64,000 nucleotides of DNA from Lachnoclostridium sp. (lineage in GTDB: Bacteria; Bacillota; Clostridia; Lachnospirales; Lachnospiraceae), in the NCBI GenBank assembly GCA_023665475.1, contig JAMPEB010000002.1:208741-272740 (forward strand), written 5' to 3'. This document shows, piece by piece, positions 8,145 through 16,685 of the stretch. The first letter of the stretch is position 1; each line of letters begins with the position of its first letter. The position numbers and the translations under genes are program-made. Below the pieces are notes generated by a model that was not told where the DNA came from, made no database searches, and saw nothing but the letters and a program-made list of their open reading frames with translations.

Positions 8145-9461
8145 CTATGCATTCTTGTGCAAATCAATCACTAATTTTACTTCACCGACGCCAAGACCAA
8201 GCTCTTTCGCTATTGCCACGGTGGATTTCCCCTGAGCGTGAAGCGCCAGAATCTGTTCGTTCCGGCTGTATTCCCTGCCCTCCTGAATGCCGCTCCCTGC
8301 AAAGCGGGACTGCCTGCCCCTCTTTAAACCGCCCGAAAAATCATTTTTGCCAAAGCTTCCGCCCTGCAGATTTTCACCGAAAGGTTCGTCAATACCAAAA
8401 CTGTCTCCGGCAAAGCCGCCTCCCGCCAATTCTTCTTCAAACAGACTGCCTCCAACGAAATTTTTTCCGTCGAACTCTTCTCCGACAGAATTCCCTGCGG
8501 CAAAGCCGCCTCCCGGAAATTCTTCTATGGAGCGCTCCGTCTGTACGCCCGGTTCCATTCCTATACCGATATTGTCATCAAACTTGAAAGGTCTCTCCAA
8601 ACCTACGCCGGAAGCCTCCTCCTTAATCTGCCGGAAACTGCTCATTACGGCTTCCGCCTCTTCCTTAAGCTGCCGAAAACTGTTCATTGCCGCTTCCGCT
8701 TCCGCAAGATTGATCTGATTGAAATTCGTCACGGCAGCCTCCGCTTCCTCCAGCTTCAGTTGTTTAAAATTGCTCACGGTAGCTTCCGCCTCTTCCAGAT
8801 TAAGCTGTCCGAAACGCCTCATGGTAGCTTCCGTTTCCCGTTTCATCTGTCCCAAGCTGCTCATAATGGCTTCGGTTTCTCCCTTGAGCTGCTTATAGGT
8901 TCCCATGGCATTTTCTGCCTCTTTCTTAAGGCGCGCATAATTCTCTGCCGCAATTTCCGCCTGTTTCTTAAACTGCTCAAAACTTCCTGCCGACGCCTCA
9001 ACGCCTTCCTTTTCCCTCCGGTAAGCTTCCACGGCAGCCTCCGCGTCGTTCATGGTCTCCCTGACCGCTTTTACAACATCGCCCACTTTGGCAACCGTAT
9101 TTTTCAGGCTTGTATGCTTATCATTGAGCATATCATAAAGAAATAAAACTTCTTCGTGATTCTTGTTGATTTCTTTTAACACCGTATCGGAATACTCATT
9201 GACAGCCATAATTTTTTCATTGGAAATCCGCTCTAACGCGCGTTCCGTCTTGTCCATGGCATGACTAACCGCTGTGTCCGCCGCATCGTCTATGCGCTTT
9301 TTTACCCCATCCACTTCATGGGCTACCAGCACTTTGATTTCTTCTTCCGCAATTTCCTTTGCCTCCTTGGAAAGACCTTCCTCACCTAAGGGAAGCACAT
9401 AGCTTACTGCCGCAATTGCAGCGCCCGCTATTACCAGCAGGATTATCCCTAAAGTACCCAT
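8145..9461 (-). CDS. DUF6115-type coiled-coil membrane protein of the flagellar operon
   Basis: This 438-residue protein has one N-terminal membrane helix (GIILLVIAGAAIAAVSYVLP) and then a long coiled coil (about residues 25-290). In its second half a 15-18-residue unit recurs (EAEATVSNFKQLKLE, EAEAAVTNFNQINLA, EAEAAMNSFRQLKE). Next comes a Gly/Phe-rich disordered stretch (GGGFAAGN, GGSLFEEE, GGGFAGDS), then a C-terminal 40-residue helix-turn-helix-like domain (NEQILALHAQGKSTVAIAKE). Related proteins close flagellar operons in other Lachnospiraceae; function is unknown. The start ATG 9461 has GTGAGG upstream. Confidence 0.7.
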   Translation of the reverse strand: MGTLGIILLVIAGAAIAAVSYVLPLGEEGLSKEAKEIAEEEIKVLVAHEVDGVKKRIDDAADTAVSHAMDKTERALERISNEKIMAVNEYSDTVLKEINKNHEEVLFLYDMLNDKHTSLKNTVAKVGDVVKAVRETMNDAEAAVEAYRREKEGVEASAGSFEQFKKQAEIAAENYARLKKEAENAMGTYKQLKGETEAIMSSLGQMKRETEATMRRFGQLNLEEAEATVSNFKQLKLEEAEAAVTNFNQINLAEAEAAMNSFRQLKEEAEAVMSSFRQIKEEASGVGLERPFKFDDNIGIGMEPGVQTERSIEEFPGGGFAAGNSVGEEFDGKNFVGGSLFEEELAGGGFAGDSFGIDEPFGENLQGGSFGKNDFSGGLKRGRQSRFAGSGIQEGREYSRNEQILALHAQGKSTVAIAKELGLGVGEVKLVIDLHKNA

Positions 9462-9481
9462 TTTACATATCCTCACACATT

Positions 9482-9790
9482 TTATACTTTTACATCAAAA
9501 CCCTGATGACCCTTTACAATCACCTGATCCTGCTGTTCTTTCTTTTTGCGTTTCTTACCGCCGTCACCGGAATATTCGCTGCCCCCTTTTTCTTTGGCGT
9601 CCGGCCGCTTTTTGTACCATTCGGCATTGTTGCCGCTATGCACTTCCTTCGTCAGCTCCTGCGTCTGCTTCTGCACCTGAATGCCGCTGTTATTCTGGTC
9701 AATCATCCCTTTATTATCTTCGTTCTGCTTGATAGTAGTATAATCCTGCGAACGCGTGATAGTCGTAATTTCTATACTGCCAAACGCCAT
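9482..9790 (-). CDS. Small hydrophilic flagellar-operon protein, unknown function
   Basis: A 102-residue hydrophilic protein starting MAFGSIEITTITRSQDYT. It has no signal peptide and no membrane helix. The middle is Gln/Asn/Lys-rich and the C-terminus has a basic cluster (GGKKRKKKEQQ) followed by the hydrophobic patch QVIVKGHQGFDVKV. I do not recognise a characterised domain. Its place, between a FapA-like gene and a coiled-coil gene at the end of the flagellar operon, suggests a motility or envelope role. Confidence 0.7.
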   Translation of the reverse strand: MAFGSIEITTITRSQDYTTIKQNEDNKGMIDQNNSGIQVQKQTQELTKEVHSGNNAEWYKKRPDAKEKGGSEYSGDGGKKRKKKEQQDQVIVKGHQGFDVKV

Positions 9791-9842
9791 ATTTCCTCAC
9801 ATCCTTTACTCCGATTTCCTAAATCCCGCCCGGTAAATCTAT

Positions 9843-9945
9843 GAAGACTCGCCTCGGCGATTCTTCGCGGAATGATTTAGAATTTCTTAGCAGTCGTATT
9901 TTGACTGCTTAGAAATTCTTCATTCGCGGAATGCTCTCCATTCCG
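9843..9945. repeat. Composite palindromic repeat, copy A
   Basis: Three adjacent inverted repeats fill this gap. The first is GAAGACTCGCC/GGCGATTCTTC (9843-9866, one mismatch). The second is a larger stem with arms about 9870-9895 and 9903-9925, containing AGAATTTCTTAGCAGTC, around a 7-base loop. The third is CGGAATG/CATTCCG (9927-9945). The last bases, read on the minus strand, are TAAACGGAATG, so the repeat boundary includes the stop codon of the upstream gene. A related copy lies at 22842-22982. Confidence 0.8.
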
Positions 9946-9946
9946 T

Positions 9947-11536
9947 TTAGATGGGTTTCATCTTCACCTCACCGGCTACCTTTTCAAATCTGCAATATTT
10001 ATAACTGGTCTGCACGGTCATGGACACATCACCGATTACAAGCGTTGTGCCGGGATACACCTCTCCCGTCACCACGATGACCGCTTTCTTCTGAGGGTCG
10101 AAATACTTCTGCAGATCCCTGAGCTCCGCATTGGCTTTCTCAAGCTCCACTTTCTTTTCTTCAATCACCTGAGCGCTCTCTTTGATATATTTAAGCTGTG
10201 TTTCATTAAACTTAACGCCCTTGGTGCGCTTTTCCATGAAATTGGTTATAATCGGCTGCTTTTCCTTGATAATGCGCACAATATCCGCTATTTCCTTCTG
10301 AAGCTGCTGATATCTGACTTTGATCTTGGGGTTCACGCCCACCTCGACAATCGTAGAGGCTCCCATGGCCGCCCCGAAGGTTTTTGCTTCCACCTTCTGG
10401 TCCGCCTGCACATGACCGCCGGTCACGAAGCCCTTTTTACCGCTCACCACGATTTCCGTTCCCGCAGACACCTGACTGTGGAGAATGGACTCCGCATTGA
10501 CATAGCCTTCCGCATCGGCAGTGGAATTTTCCAAGAACTTGGCAACGATATTGCCGCCTGCTTTCAGTATGCCCCTTGACATACCGTTCATACCCCGGGC
10601 AATGATAATATTGCCGCCTGCTTCTATGTAAGCGCCTTCCACCACACCTTTTACGATGACATTTCCTTCCGCCTTGATTCGGAAGTTTGTGGCCACATTG
10701 CCATTTACCTGTACGCTTCCCGTAAAGTCGATATTTCCCGTAGCCGTGTCCACATTCTCTACCTCATAAACATCCGACACAAACACGGTATCTTCCACCA
10801 ATGTCACATGACCGTTCACTCCGGAAGTAAGCGTCAGTTTATCTTCCGACAAAAGAATATTTTTCCCGTATTTAAAAGCCGCTCTTTTTACATCTCTGGG
10901 CTTAATCCTCTCACCCTTAATCGTGGTCCCCGGCTCACCCATGTCCTCGGGGATAATCTTGGCCAGCACTTCACCCTGCTTACAGTGGTTAATCACATTC
11001 AGATTAAAAAAGTCAACACTGCCATCCTCTTTCATCTCCGGACGGGCATGAACATCCGTGTTGAAAAAATATTCGATAACGGCATCCGTGCCGTGTCTGG
11101 GTGCCTTGCCTTTCGCCACTTCGATATCCGTGCAATAGATACCCTCCGACTGAAAATGCTCCTGCAGCGCGGGCATCTGAACGCCGAATTTCACTCCGCA
11201 ATAACGCAAGTCCTTATAAAACTCGTCAAAAGAAATACGCTCTCCCGTATCCGATGCCGGATAAAACCGGGCAACAGCGCTCATATTGTCTTCCGTGACA
11301 TCCAGAGAATAACTTTCCGCATAGGAAGGGCATTGTCCGGTGCCAAGAAATATTACCGTATCTTCATTTTTCTCGATTGCAGCCTTTAAAGTATCCAAAT
11401 CATAAGGAATCTGATCCCTGTCCAGATAATTGATCAACTCCGCAATGCGTACGGCTTCTCCCCCGTCCAGATAAGGAAACAGCCTTACTCCAAATCCTTC
11501 CGATGTACTAACCAACTTAAAATAACCATTCTGCAT
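9947..11536 (-). CDS. FapA/DUF342 family polymer-scaffold-like protein
   Basis: A 529-residue DUF342 protein. The N-terminal domain carries the family signature GTDAVIEYFF. The centre is a right-handed beta-helix with turns such as GSVQVNGNVATNF, IKAEGNVIVKGVVEGA and GGNIIIARGMNG. The C-terminal third has a coiled coil (about residues 405-475). FapA proteins are found beside flagellar and chemotaxis genes and bind surfaces or partner proteins; the exact task is not known. The start ATG 11536 has GGAG six bases upstream, and the in-frame ATG at 11548 would overlap that site. It follows fliA by 75 bases. Confidence 0.9.
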   Translation of the reverse strand: MQNGYFKLVSTSEGFGVRLFPYLDGGEAVRIAELINYLDRDQIPYDLDTLKAAIEKNEDTVIFLGTGQCPSYAESYSLDVTEDNMSAVARFYPASDTGERISFDEFYKDLRYCGVKFGVQMPALQEHFQSEGIYCTDIEVAKGKAPRHGTDAVIEYFFNTDVHARPEMKEDGSVDFFNLNVINHCKQGEVLAKIIPEDMGEPGTTIKGERIKPRDVKRAAFKYGKNILLSEDKLTLTSGVNGHVTLVEDTVFVSDVYEVENVDTATGNIDFTGSVQVNGNVATNFRIKAEGNVIVKGVVEGAYIEAGGNIIIARGMNGMSRGILKAGGNIVAKFLENSTADAEGYVNAESILHSQVSAGTEIVVSGKKGFVTGGHVQADQKVEAKTFGAAMGASTIVEVGVNPKIKVRYQQLQKEIADIVRIIKEKQPIITNFMEKRTKGVKFNETQLKYIKESAQVIEEKKVELEKANAELRDLQKYFDPQKKAVIVVTGEVYPGTTLVIGDVSMTVQTSYKYCRFEKVAGEVKMKPI

Positions 11537-11611
11537 ACTTTTCTCCATTTCTGCATCGCCAAAACGGCGCTGCCGGCTTCTGCGCCCACTTTCTGCGCAT
11601 ACGGTTTTCTG

Positions 11612-12388
11612 TTAAATACGATCTGTAAGGATTCCCATATAATCGCCCATTTTGGTTCTCATTTTCTGTAAGGCTCTTGTATGTAATTGTGAAATTCTGG
11701 ATTCGGAAACCTCTAAAATATTACTGATTTCCTTTAGGGTAAGCTCTTCATAGTAATAGAGTGTAATCACCTTCTGTTCTTTCTCTGTAAGAAGCTTAAG
11801 CGCCTCTCCCAGCACCATCGCCAGCTCCTGCTTCTCCACCTTCTCCTCCGGGCTCTCAAAGCGTGCAGTGGTATGGCTGCTGTAATCCTGAGATACATCA
11901 CTTCCCTGTTCCATATATTCATTCAGGGACACAACCCCGGTGATTTTCATCTGGGACTGCCAATCTACATATTCCTCTTCAGAAATACCGAGAGCCTGCG
12001 CAATCTCTTCGTCGGAAGCGCCGTGCCCGGTATTCTGCTCAATTTCCCTGATAACAGATTCTATTTTCTTTTGTTTCTGTCTGATTGTTCTGGGTATCCA
12101 ATCCATCTTGCGGATCTGGTCCAATATAGCTCCTCTGATACGAAGACTTGCATATGTTTCAAACTTAACTTCCTTAAAACAGTCAAATTTATCAATGGCA
12201 TCGATCAACCCAAAAATACCGTAGCTCACCAAATCTTCATACTCCACATTGTATCCCAGATACATGCTGAGTCTTCCGGCCACTACTTTCACAAGAGGAG
12301 CATACTCCAAAATCAACTGTTCCCTGACCTCCGGAGTTCTGTTTTTTCCATATTCTTCTAATAGTTTTTTTCTTCCGGCTTCATCCAT
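11612..12388 (-). CDS. fliA: RNA polymerase sigma-28 factor FliA (sigma-D, WhiG family)
   Basis: The flagellar sigma factor that transcribes late flagellin and chemotaxis genes, 258 residues. Region 2 is EYAPLVKVVAGRL...GLIDAIDKFD and region 2.4 includes RGAILDQIRKMDWIPRT. Region 3 covers the GHGASDEEIAQALG helix, and region 4 ends in EISNILEVSESRISQLHTRA. The start ATG 12388 has GGAGGAG nine bases before it; an ATG at 12406 has no ribosome site. The anti-sigma gene flgM is not in the window. A possible target promoter of this factor is seen before fliK. Confidence 0.96.
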   Translation of the reverse strand: MDEAGRKKLLEEYGKNRTPEVREQLILEYAPLVKVVAGRLSMYLGYNVEYEDLVSYGIFGLIDAIDKFDCFKEVKFETYASLRIRGAILDQIRKMDWIPRTIRQKQKKIESVIREIEQNTGHGASDEEIAQALGISEEEYVDWQSQMKITGVVSLNEYMEQGSDVSQDYSSHTTARFESPEEKVEKQELAMVLGEALKLLTEKEQKVITLYYYEELTLKEISNILEVSESRISQLHTRALQKMRTKMGDYMGILTDRI

Positions 12389-12414
12389 GGAATTCAGCTC
12401 CTCCATCTGTCAGA

Positions 12415-12699
12415 TTATGGTGTGTTTTCGGTGTTCTGCTCTTCACCCGATTCCTCCGTTCCCTCGGCGGCCTCCTCCGCAGCCCGCGCTTCCTCGGCTG
12501 CTCTCTGAATCTCCTCATTTTGTTTGTCAAAATAGTCCAATGCGCCTTTCAGCACACTCCCCAAAAAATAAAAAATAATAAGCACCAGCAGGAGAATGAA
12601 TAACTGTTGCTCAAGCGGGTACTTTTTGAAGAAAGTAATCGCGTAAGTAACACCCCCCGCCGTCAGCATCAGCATCAAAGGCATAATCTTTCTGTTCAT
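12415..12699 (-). CDS. Small membrane protein between cheD and fliA
   Basis: A 94-residue protein starting MNRKIMPLMLMLTAG with GGAGG six bases before the ATG. It has two closely spaced hydrophobic segments (about residues 5-20 and 30-51) and a Glu/Ala-rich helical tail (QRAAEEARAAEEAAEG). Small proteins of this shape occur at this position in other Clostridia flagellar operons, but I know of no assigned function. Both ends lie within 30 bases of neighbouring genes, so it is part of the operon. Confidence 0.75.
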   Translation of the reverse strand: MNRKIMPLMLMLTAGGVTYAITFFKKYPLEQQLFILLLVLIIFYFLGSVLKGALDYFDKQNEEIQRAAEEARAAEEAAEGTEESGEEQNTENTP

Positions 12700-12710
12700 T
12701 AAAATCCTCC

Positions 12711-12729
12711 ATGCCGCCTTCGGCGGCAT
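12711..12729 (-). repeat. Hairpin in front of the small membrane gene
   Basis: An 8-bp perfect stem ATGCCGCC/GGCGGCAT with a 3-base loop lies between the cheD stop and the GGAGG of the next gene. It has no T-tract, so an RNA-stability or translation role is more likely than termination. Confidence 0.55.
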
Positions 12730-12736
12730 AAATAGC

Positions 12737-13225
12737 TCAAATTATTTTCTCGGGTTTGCCTATCACTTTAATGACAAACTCACCGGTTTCCGGATAAAAA
12801 ATAACGGTACGGCCATATGTAAGTCCCGTATCCTCTGCAAGAAGCGGTATGTTGAGCTTGTTGAGCATCATCTTGGAAGCCTCCACATTTCGTTCACCCA
12901 CCTGAATGGTATTGGGACGCCCCTGAAATCCGAACATGGTGGCTCCTCCCGCAATCTTAGCTACCAGCCGGACTTTTCTTGCACCCAGCAGCTCCATCCG
13001 GCGCACGAGCTCCACAATCCCCGTATCCGCAAACTTGGCGATATTTAATTGACTGTTTCTGATGGCGGTGCTGTCGGGCAGCATAATATGTGCCAAACCG
13101 CCCACCTTTGTAATAGGATCCCTCAAAGCGATACCTACACAGGACCCCAGCCCAATGGTAGTAATTCCATTGGGACTTAGGCAGGTATTCAAATCTGCCA
13201 TTCCCACTTTTATTATTTCGCTCAT
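12737..13225 (-). CDS. cheD: Chemoreceptor glutamine deamidase CheD
   Basis: CheD deamidates receptor glutamines and also stimulates CheC phosphatase activity. The protein is 162 residues. The catalytic Cys lies in GLGSCVGIALRDP and the His in AHIMLPDS, with the AGGATMFG block following. The ATG has GAGGG upstream. It follows cheC by 70 bases, the usual pairing for the CheC-CheD adaptation branch known from Bacillus subtilis. Confidence 0.97.
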   Translation of the reverse strand: MSEIIKVGMADLNTCLSPNGITTIGLGSCVGIALRDPITKVGGLAHIMLPDSTAIRNSQLNIAKFADTGIVELVRRMELLGARKVRLVAKIAGGATMFGFQGRPNTIQVGERNVEASKMMLNKLNIPLLAEDTGLTYGRTVIFYPETGEFVIKVIGKPEKII

Positions 13226-13295
13226 CGTACTTTACCCTCTTAATTGCCCAAATTCTATATTCAGCTACCTACTTCCTTGCTGAAGCAATATAAGG

Positions 13296-13916
13296 CTAAA
13301 TATGCAATCCTAGAGAGGTCAGAATCTTGGCATAAGATTCCAGATCCGGAACCAGAATGAAGTATCCGTCAATACTAACCTCATCAAAAAATTGGGATTG
13401 AATTAATAAAATGTTGTCCCCATAAATACCGAACTCTATCGCTGGCACACTGAGAAGCGCAGCCGCCATATCCACAGTGATTTCCGGCGGCGTCGGATAA
13501 ATTGTCAGATTAGTCATGGTAGAGAGGGAATTCAAATAGGCACCTGTGATAATATTGCCTATCTCTTTTAAGGCGGACAACTCCATCTCATTGAAATCTT
13601 CGCCCTCCGATGCCATTCCCATCATCATCTTATTGACTAAATGCTTCGCACAGCTTCTTTCCACAAGAAACATCATACTGCCCGTGATGTCTCCCTCCAC
13701 TGCAAGCATTACGCCCACCATAATCTGTTCCTCGCCACCCATCAGGGTGCCGACTTCTTTAAATTCCAAGAGCCTTACCTGCGGCACTTTCATATCCACT
13801 TTGCTGCTAATCATCTGGGAAAGAGCTGTCATAGCATTTCCTGCGCCGATATTGCCTAATTCCTTAAGGACATCCAGGTAGTTTGACGTCACCTGCTCCA
13901 TGCTGAGTTCACTCAT
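13296..13916 (-). CDS. cheC: CheY-P phosphatase CheC
   Basis: CheC removes phosphate from CheY-P and binds CheD. It is 206 residues with two copies of the active-site motif: ELGNIGAGNAMTALS near the N-terminus and EIGNIITGAYLNSLS in the middle, both keeping the Glu and Asn. The start has AAAGGAGGAG upstream. The 206-residue length matches the class I CheC family. It sits between cheW and cheD. Confidence 0.97.
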   Translation of the reverse strand: MSELSMEQVTSNYLDVLKELGNIGAGNAMTALSQMISSKVDMKVPQVRLLEFKEVGTLMGGEEQIMVGVMLAVEGDITGSMMFLVERSCAKHLVNKMMMGMASEGEDFNEMELSALKEIGNIITGAYLNSLSTMTNLTIYPTPPEITVDMAAALLSVPAIEFGIYGDNILLIQSQFFDEVSIDGYFILVPDLESYAKILTSLGLHI

Positions 13917-13936
13917 ATTCGCTCCTCCTTTTTATC

Positions 13937-13967
13937 TATGCCGGGCATGTACCGTTTTACCGGCATA
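13937..13967 (-). repeat. Hairpin between cheW and cheC
   Basis: TATGCCGG and CCGGCATA form an 8-bp stem around a 15-base loop in the 78-base gap. No T-tract follows, so it is more likely an mRNA processing or stability element than a terminator. Confidence 0.45.
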
Positions 13968-13994
13968 CCGGGCTTCCCTGTGTCTGCACGGAAG

Positions 13995-14504
13995 CTATGC
14001 GTTCTCCTCCAATGCAATGGAGCTTAAATCAAGCAGGGAAATCAGTTCGTTATTGTGCTTGCCCACTCCATTGATGAAATTGGTTTTTCCATCCTTGGAT
14101 TCGCGGGAAACTCTCTCAATCTCATCCTCAGACAATGTAACAACTTCCCGGACCTCATCAACCAAAACGCCTGTATTTCCTTCTGTCTCGGTCTTGATAA
14201 TAATGATACGGGTTACTCTGGTAATCTCGTCCTCCGGAAGATCCATCTTAAGCCTTAAGCTGATAACGGGGATTACCTCGCCCCTCAGATTGATAACACC
14301 CCTTAAATAATTAGGCATCTTGGGGATTCGGGTAATAGACTGCATGCGCACAATATTATCAATATAACGAATATCAATTCCATACTGCTCCTCGCCCAGA
14401 CGAATCACAATATACTGAAAAGTCTCCACTATCCCTCTATTTTCCCCGAAAATCACTTCATTCGCGGCATTTGTATTACTGTTCGTTGTACTTAACTGTT
14501 CCAT
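13995..14504 (-). CDS. cheW: Chemotaxis coupling protein CheW
   Basis: CheW links chemoreceptors to the CheA kinase at the membrane arrays. It is 169 residues. After a 25-residue Ser/Thr/Asn-rich tail comes the SH3-like core: YIVIRLGEEQYGIDIRYID, ITRIPKMPNYLRGVINLRG, VIPVISLRLKMDL. The receptor and CheA contact region NYLRGVINLRGEVIPVI is intact. It lies 18 bases after cheA and is surely co-transcribed. Confidence 0.97.
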   Translation of the reverse strand: MEQLSTTNSNTNAANEVIFGENRGIVETFQYIVIRLGEEQYGIDIRYIDNIVRMQSITRIPKMPNYLRGVINLRGEVIPVISLRLKMDLPEDEITRVTRIIIIKTETEGNTGVLVDEVREVVTLSEDEIERVSRESKDGKTNFINGVGKHNNELISLLDLSSIALEENA

Positions 14505-14522
14505 TTATGTCTTCTCCCTTTC

Positions 14523-16628
14523 TTAAATCAATGCATTGACATCCAGAATCAACGCTACTCCGCCATCACCAAGGACAGTTGCGCCACTGATAAACTTGCA
14601 TCGCTTGATATACTTTCCGAGGGATTTGATAACAATTTCCTGCTGCCCGATCAGTTCATCAATCACAAGACCGGCCATTTCATCACCCTTCTTGACGATT
14701 ACCACTACCAAGCTTTCATTTTCATCCTTGGAACTTTCAATATCCAATACTTCCGACATGCGGATAAGAGGAATCACGGCTCCGCGAAGATTGATAACTT
14801 CCTCATTCTGCACTAATTTAACCTCGTTCGGCTCTATGGTTTCAATGGTCTCGATAAACCCAAGGGCAATCGCATATTTCTCGCCGCCCACTACTATCAT
14901 CAAAGCCTGAATGATAGCCAGAGTCAGCGGCAGGCGGACGGTCCATGTGCTTCCCACTCCAAGCTGGCTCTTAACCTCCACATCGCCGCTTAAGGACTCA
15001 ATCTTAGAGCGCACCACATCCAGACCCACGCCTCTTCCGGAGATATCCGTTACCTGCTTTGCGGTCGAAAAGCTGGGAAGGAACAAAAGATTGATGATTT
15101 CTTTATCGGTCATGGTAGTGGCCTGTTCGGGAGTAATCGTACCTCTCTCGATAGCCTTCTGTCTGACTGCGTCCACATCAATACCGTTACCGTCGTCCGC
15201 CACTTCAATAATGACATTGTTGCCGTCCTGATATGCATTTAAGGTAATGGAACCGGTAGCGGGTTTTCCTCTTTCCGCACGCACTTCAGGGGACTCAAGA
15301 CCATGGTCTGCTGAATTTCTGAGCAGATGCATCAAAGGATCGCCTATCTCATCCACCACGGTACGGTCCAATTCCGTATCTTCACCGGACATATACAATT
15401 CCATGGGCTTGTTCAAGGTCTTGGAAAGGTCACGGATCATACGGGGGAACTTATTTACAACGCTCTCGATAGGAACCATTCTCACCTTCATAACCGATTC
15501 ATGAAGGTTGGTAGTAACATTCTCCAAATATTCAATCTGCTCGTTAAAAGCATTGGTATTCTTTTCGCTTCCCTGTGTGGAAATAGACACCAGTGAGTTC
15601 TTGGCAATGATAAGCTCGCTGACCAGATTCATCAGCCCGTCCAGCTTTTCGATATCCACACGGACAGTACGGTTCACAACGGGCTTGCCCACAGCTTTCT
15701 TTTCATTCGGTTTGGCTGCGGCGGGCGCTGCCTTTTGTTTGTCCTCGGTCTTGACCACTGCAGGCGCCGTCTTGCTTGCCGCCTCTGCCTCCTTGGCAGC
15801 AGCTTCCGCCTCTGCTTTGGTCTCCTGATAATTCTTGGTCTTCTCAAGTTCGAGAGGAGCCCCTACCACATTCGCAATCTCGGAAACATTGGCTGCCGCC
15901 TTGATAACCTCATCAAGTTCTGCATCCGTCAGCACAATCAATGTGAAATCCTGATCGAATTTCTCATCCTCCACATCCTGCGCACTGGGGTTTGACACCA
16001 CAATCTCACCCTTATCTTCCACTGCCTTAAATACCAGAAAGGCCCTTGCCGCCTTTAAGATACAGTTTTCCTGAACGGTCACATTAATGCCGTAAACATT
16101 CTTGCCCTGTTCCTTCGCTTCCTTAATAACGCTTATCTGACTTGCGTCAAAAGCAATATCGTTCCATGCTTCCGCGCCTGCCTCCGCTTTTTTCGCACCT
16201 TCTGCCGGAGCTTCCGCTTTTTTCTCTTCGGGCGCGGCACTCTTGCCACCGTTTAAAATGGCATTGAGCTGCTTGATCAAAGGCTCGTTGTCATTGGTTC
16301 CTTCATCTGCGCTGTTCTGGATATTGTCAGTATATTCCTCCAAAGCGTCCAGACATTGGAACAGGACATCGATCATATTGGGCTGCACCTTAATATTGCC
16401 GTTGCGCACTTCGGAAAAAACATTCTCCATGTCATGGGTCAGATTCTGCATTCTCTTATAACCCATGGTTCCCGCCATACCCTTTAAAGAGTGTGCGGCA
16501 CGGAAAATCTCGTTCACCGTATTTGTGTTTTCCGGCTCGGACTCCAACTCCAAAATCTGTGTATTCAGATTTTGCAGATGTTCCTTTGTCTCATCCAGAA
16601 AAATTTCAAGATACTGATTTACATCCAT
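14523..16628 (-). CDS. cheA: Chemotaxis histidine kinase CheA
   Basis: The sensor kinase of chemotaxis, 701 residues with all five domains. P1 carries the phosphorylated His46 in IFRAAHSLKGMAG. P2 is near residues 155-260, followed by an Ala/Lys/Glu-rich linker. P3, the dimer domain, starts at RVDIEKLDGLMNLVSELII. P4 has the ATP site DPLMHLLRNSADHGLES with VADDGNGID and GRGVGLDVVRSK. P5, the CheW-like domain, ends near GDGGVALILDVNALI. The start ATG 16628 has GGAGG five bases upstream; an earlier in-frame ATG at 16664 has no ribosome site. Confidence 0.98.
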   Translation of the reverse strand: MDVNQYLEIFLDETKEHLQNLNTQILELESEPENTNTVNEIFRAAHSLKGMAGTMGYKRMQNLTHDMENVFSEVRNGNIKVQPNMIDVLFQCLDALEEYTDNIQNSADEGTNDNEPLIKQLNAILNGGKSAAPEEKKAEAPAEGAKKAEAGAEAWNDIAFDASQISVIKEAKEQGKNVYGINVTVQENCILKAARAFLVFKAVEDKGEIVVSNPSAQDVEDEKFDQDFTLIVLTDAELDEVIKAAANVSEIANVVGAPLELEKTKNYQETKAEAEAAAKEAEAASKTAPAVVKTEDKQKAAPAAAKPNEKKAVGKPVVNRTVRVDIEKLDGLMNLVSELIIAKNSLVSISTQGSEKNTNAFNEQIEYLENVTTNLHESVMKVRMVPIESVVNKFPRMIRDLSKTLNKPMELYMSGEDTELDRTVVDEIGDPLMHLLRNSADHGLESPEVRAERGKPATGSITLNAYQDGNNVIIEVADDGNGIDVDAVRQKAIERGTITPEQATTMTDKEIINLLFLPSFSTAKQVTDISGRGVGLDVVRSKIESLSGDVEVKSQLGVGSTWTVRLPLTLAIIQALMIVVGGEKYAIALGFIETIETIEPNEVKLVQNEEVINLRGAVIPLIRMSEVLDIESSKDENESLVVVIVKKGDEMAGLVIDELIGQQEIVIKSLGKYIKRCKFISGATVLGDGGVALILDVNALI

Positions 16629-16685
16629 TTTATCCTCCATTCTGCCAAAAAACGGCATATGCATTTATGTATTGGGTATAAAGTC

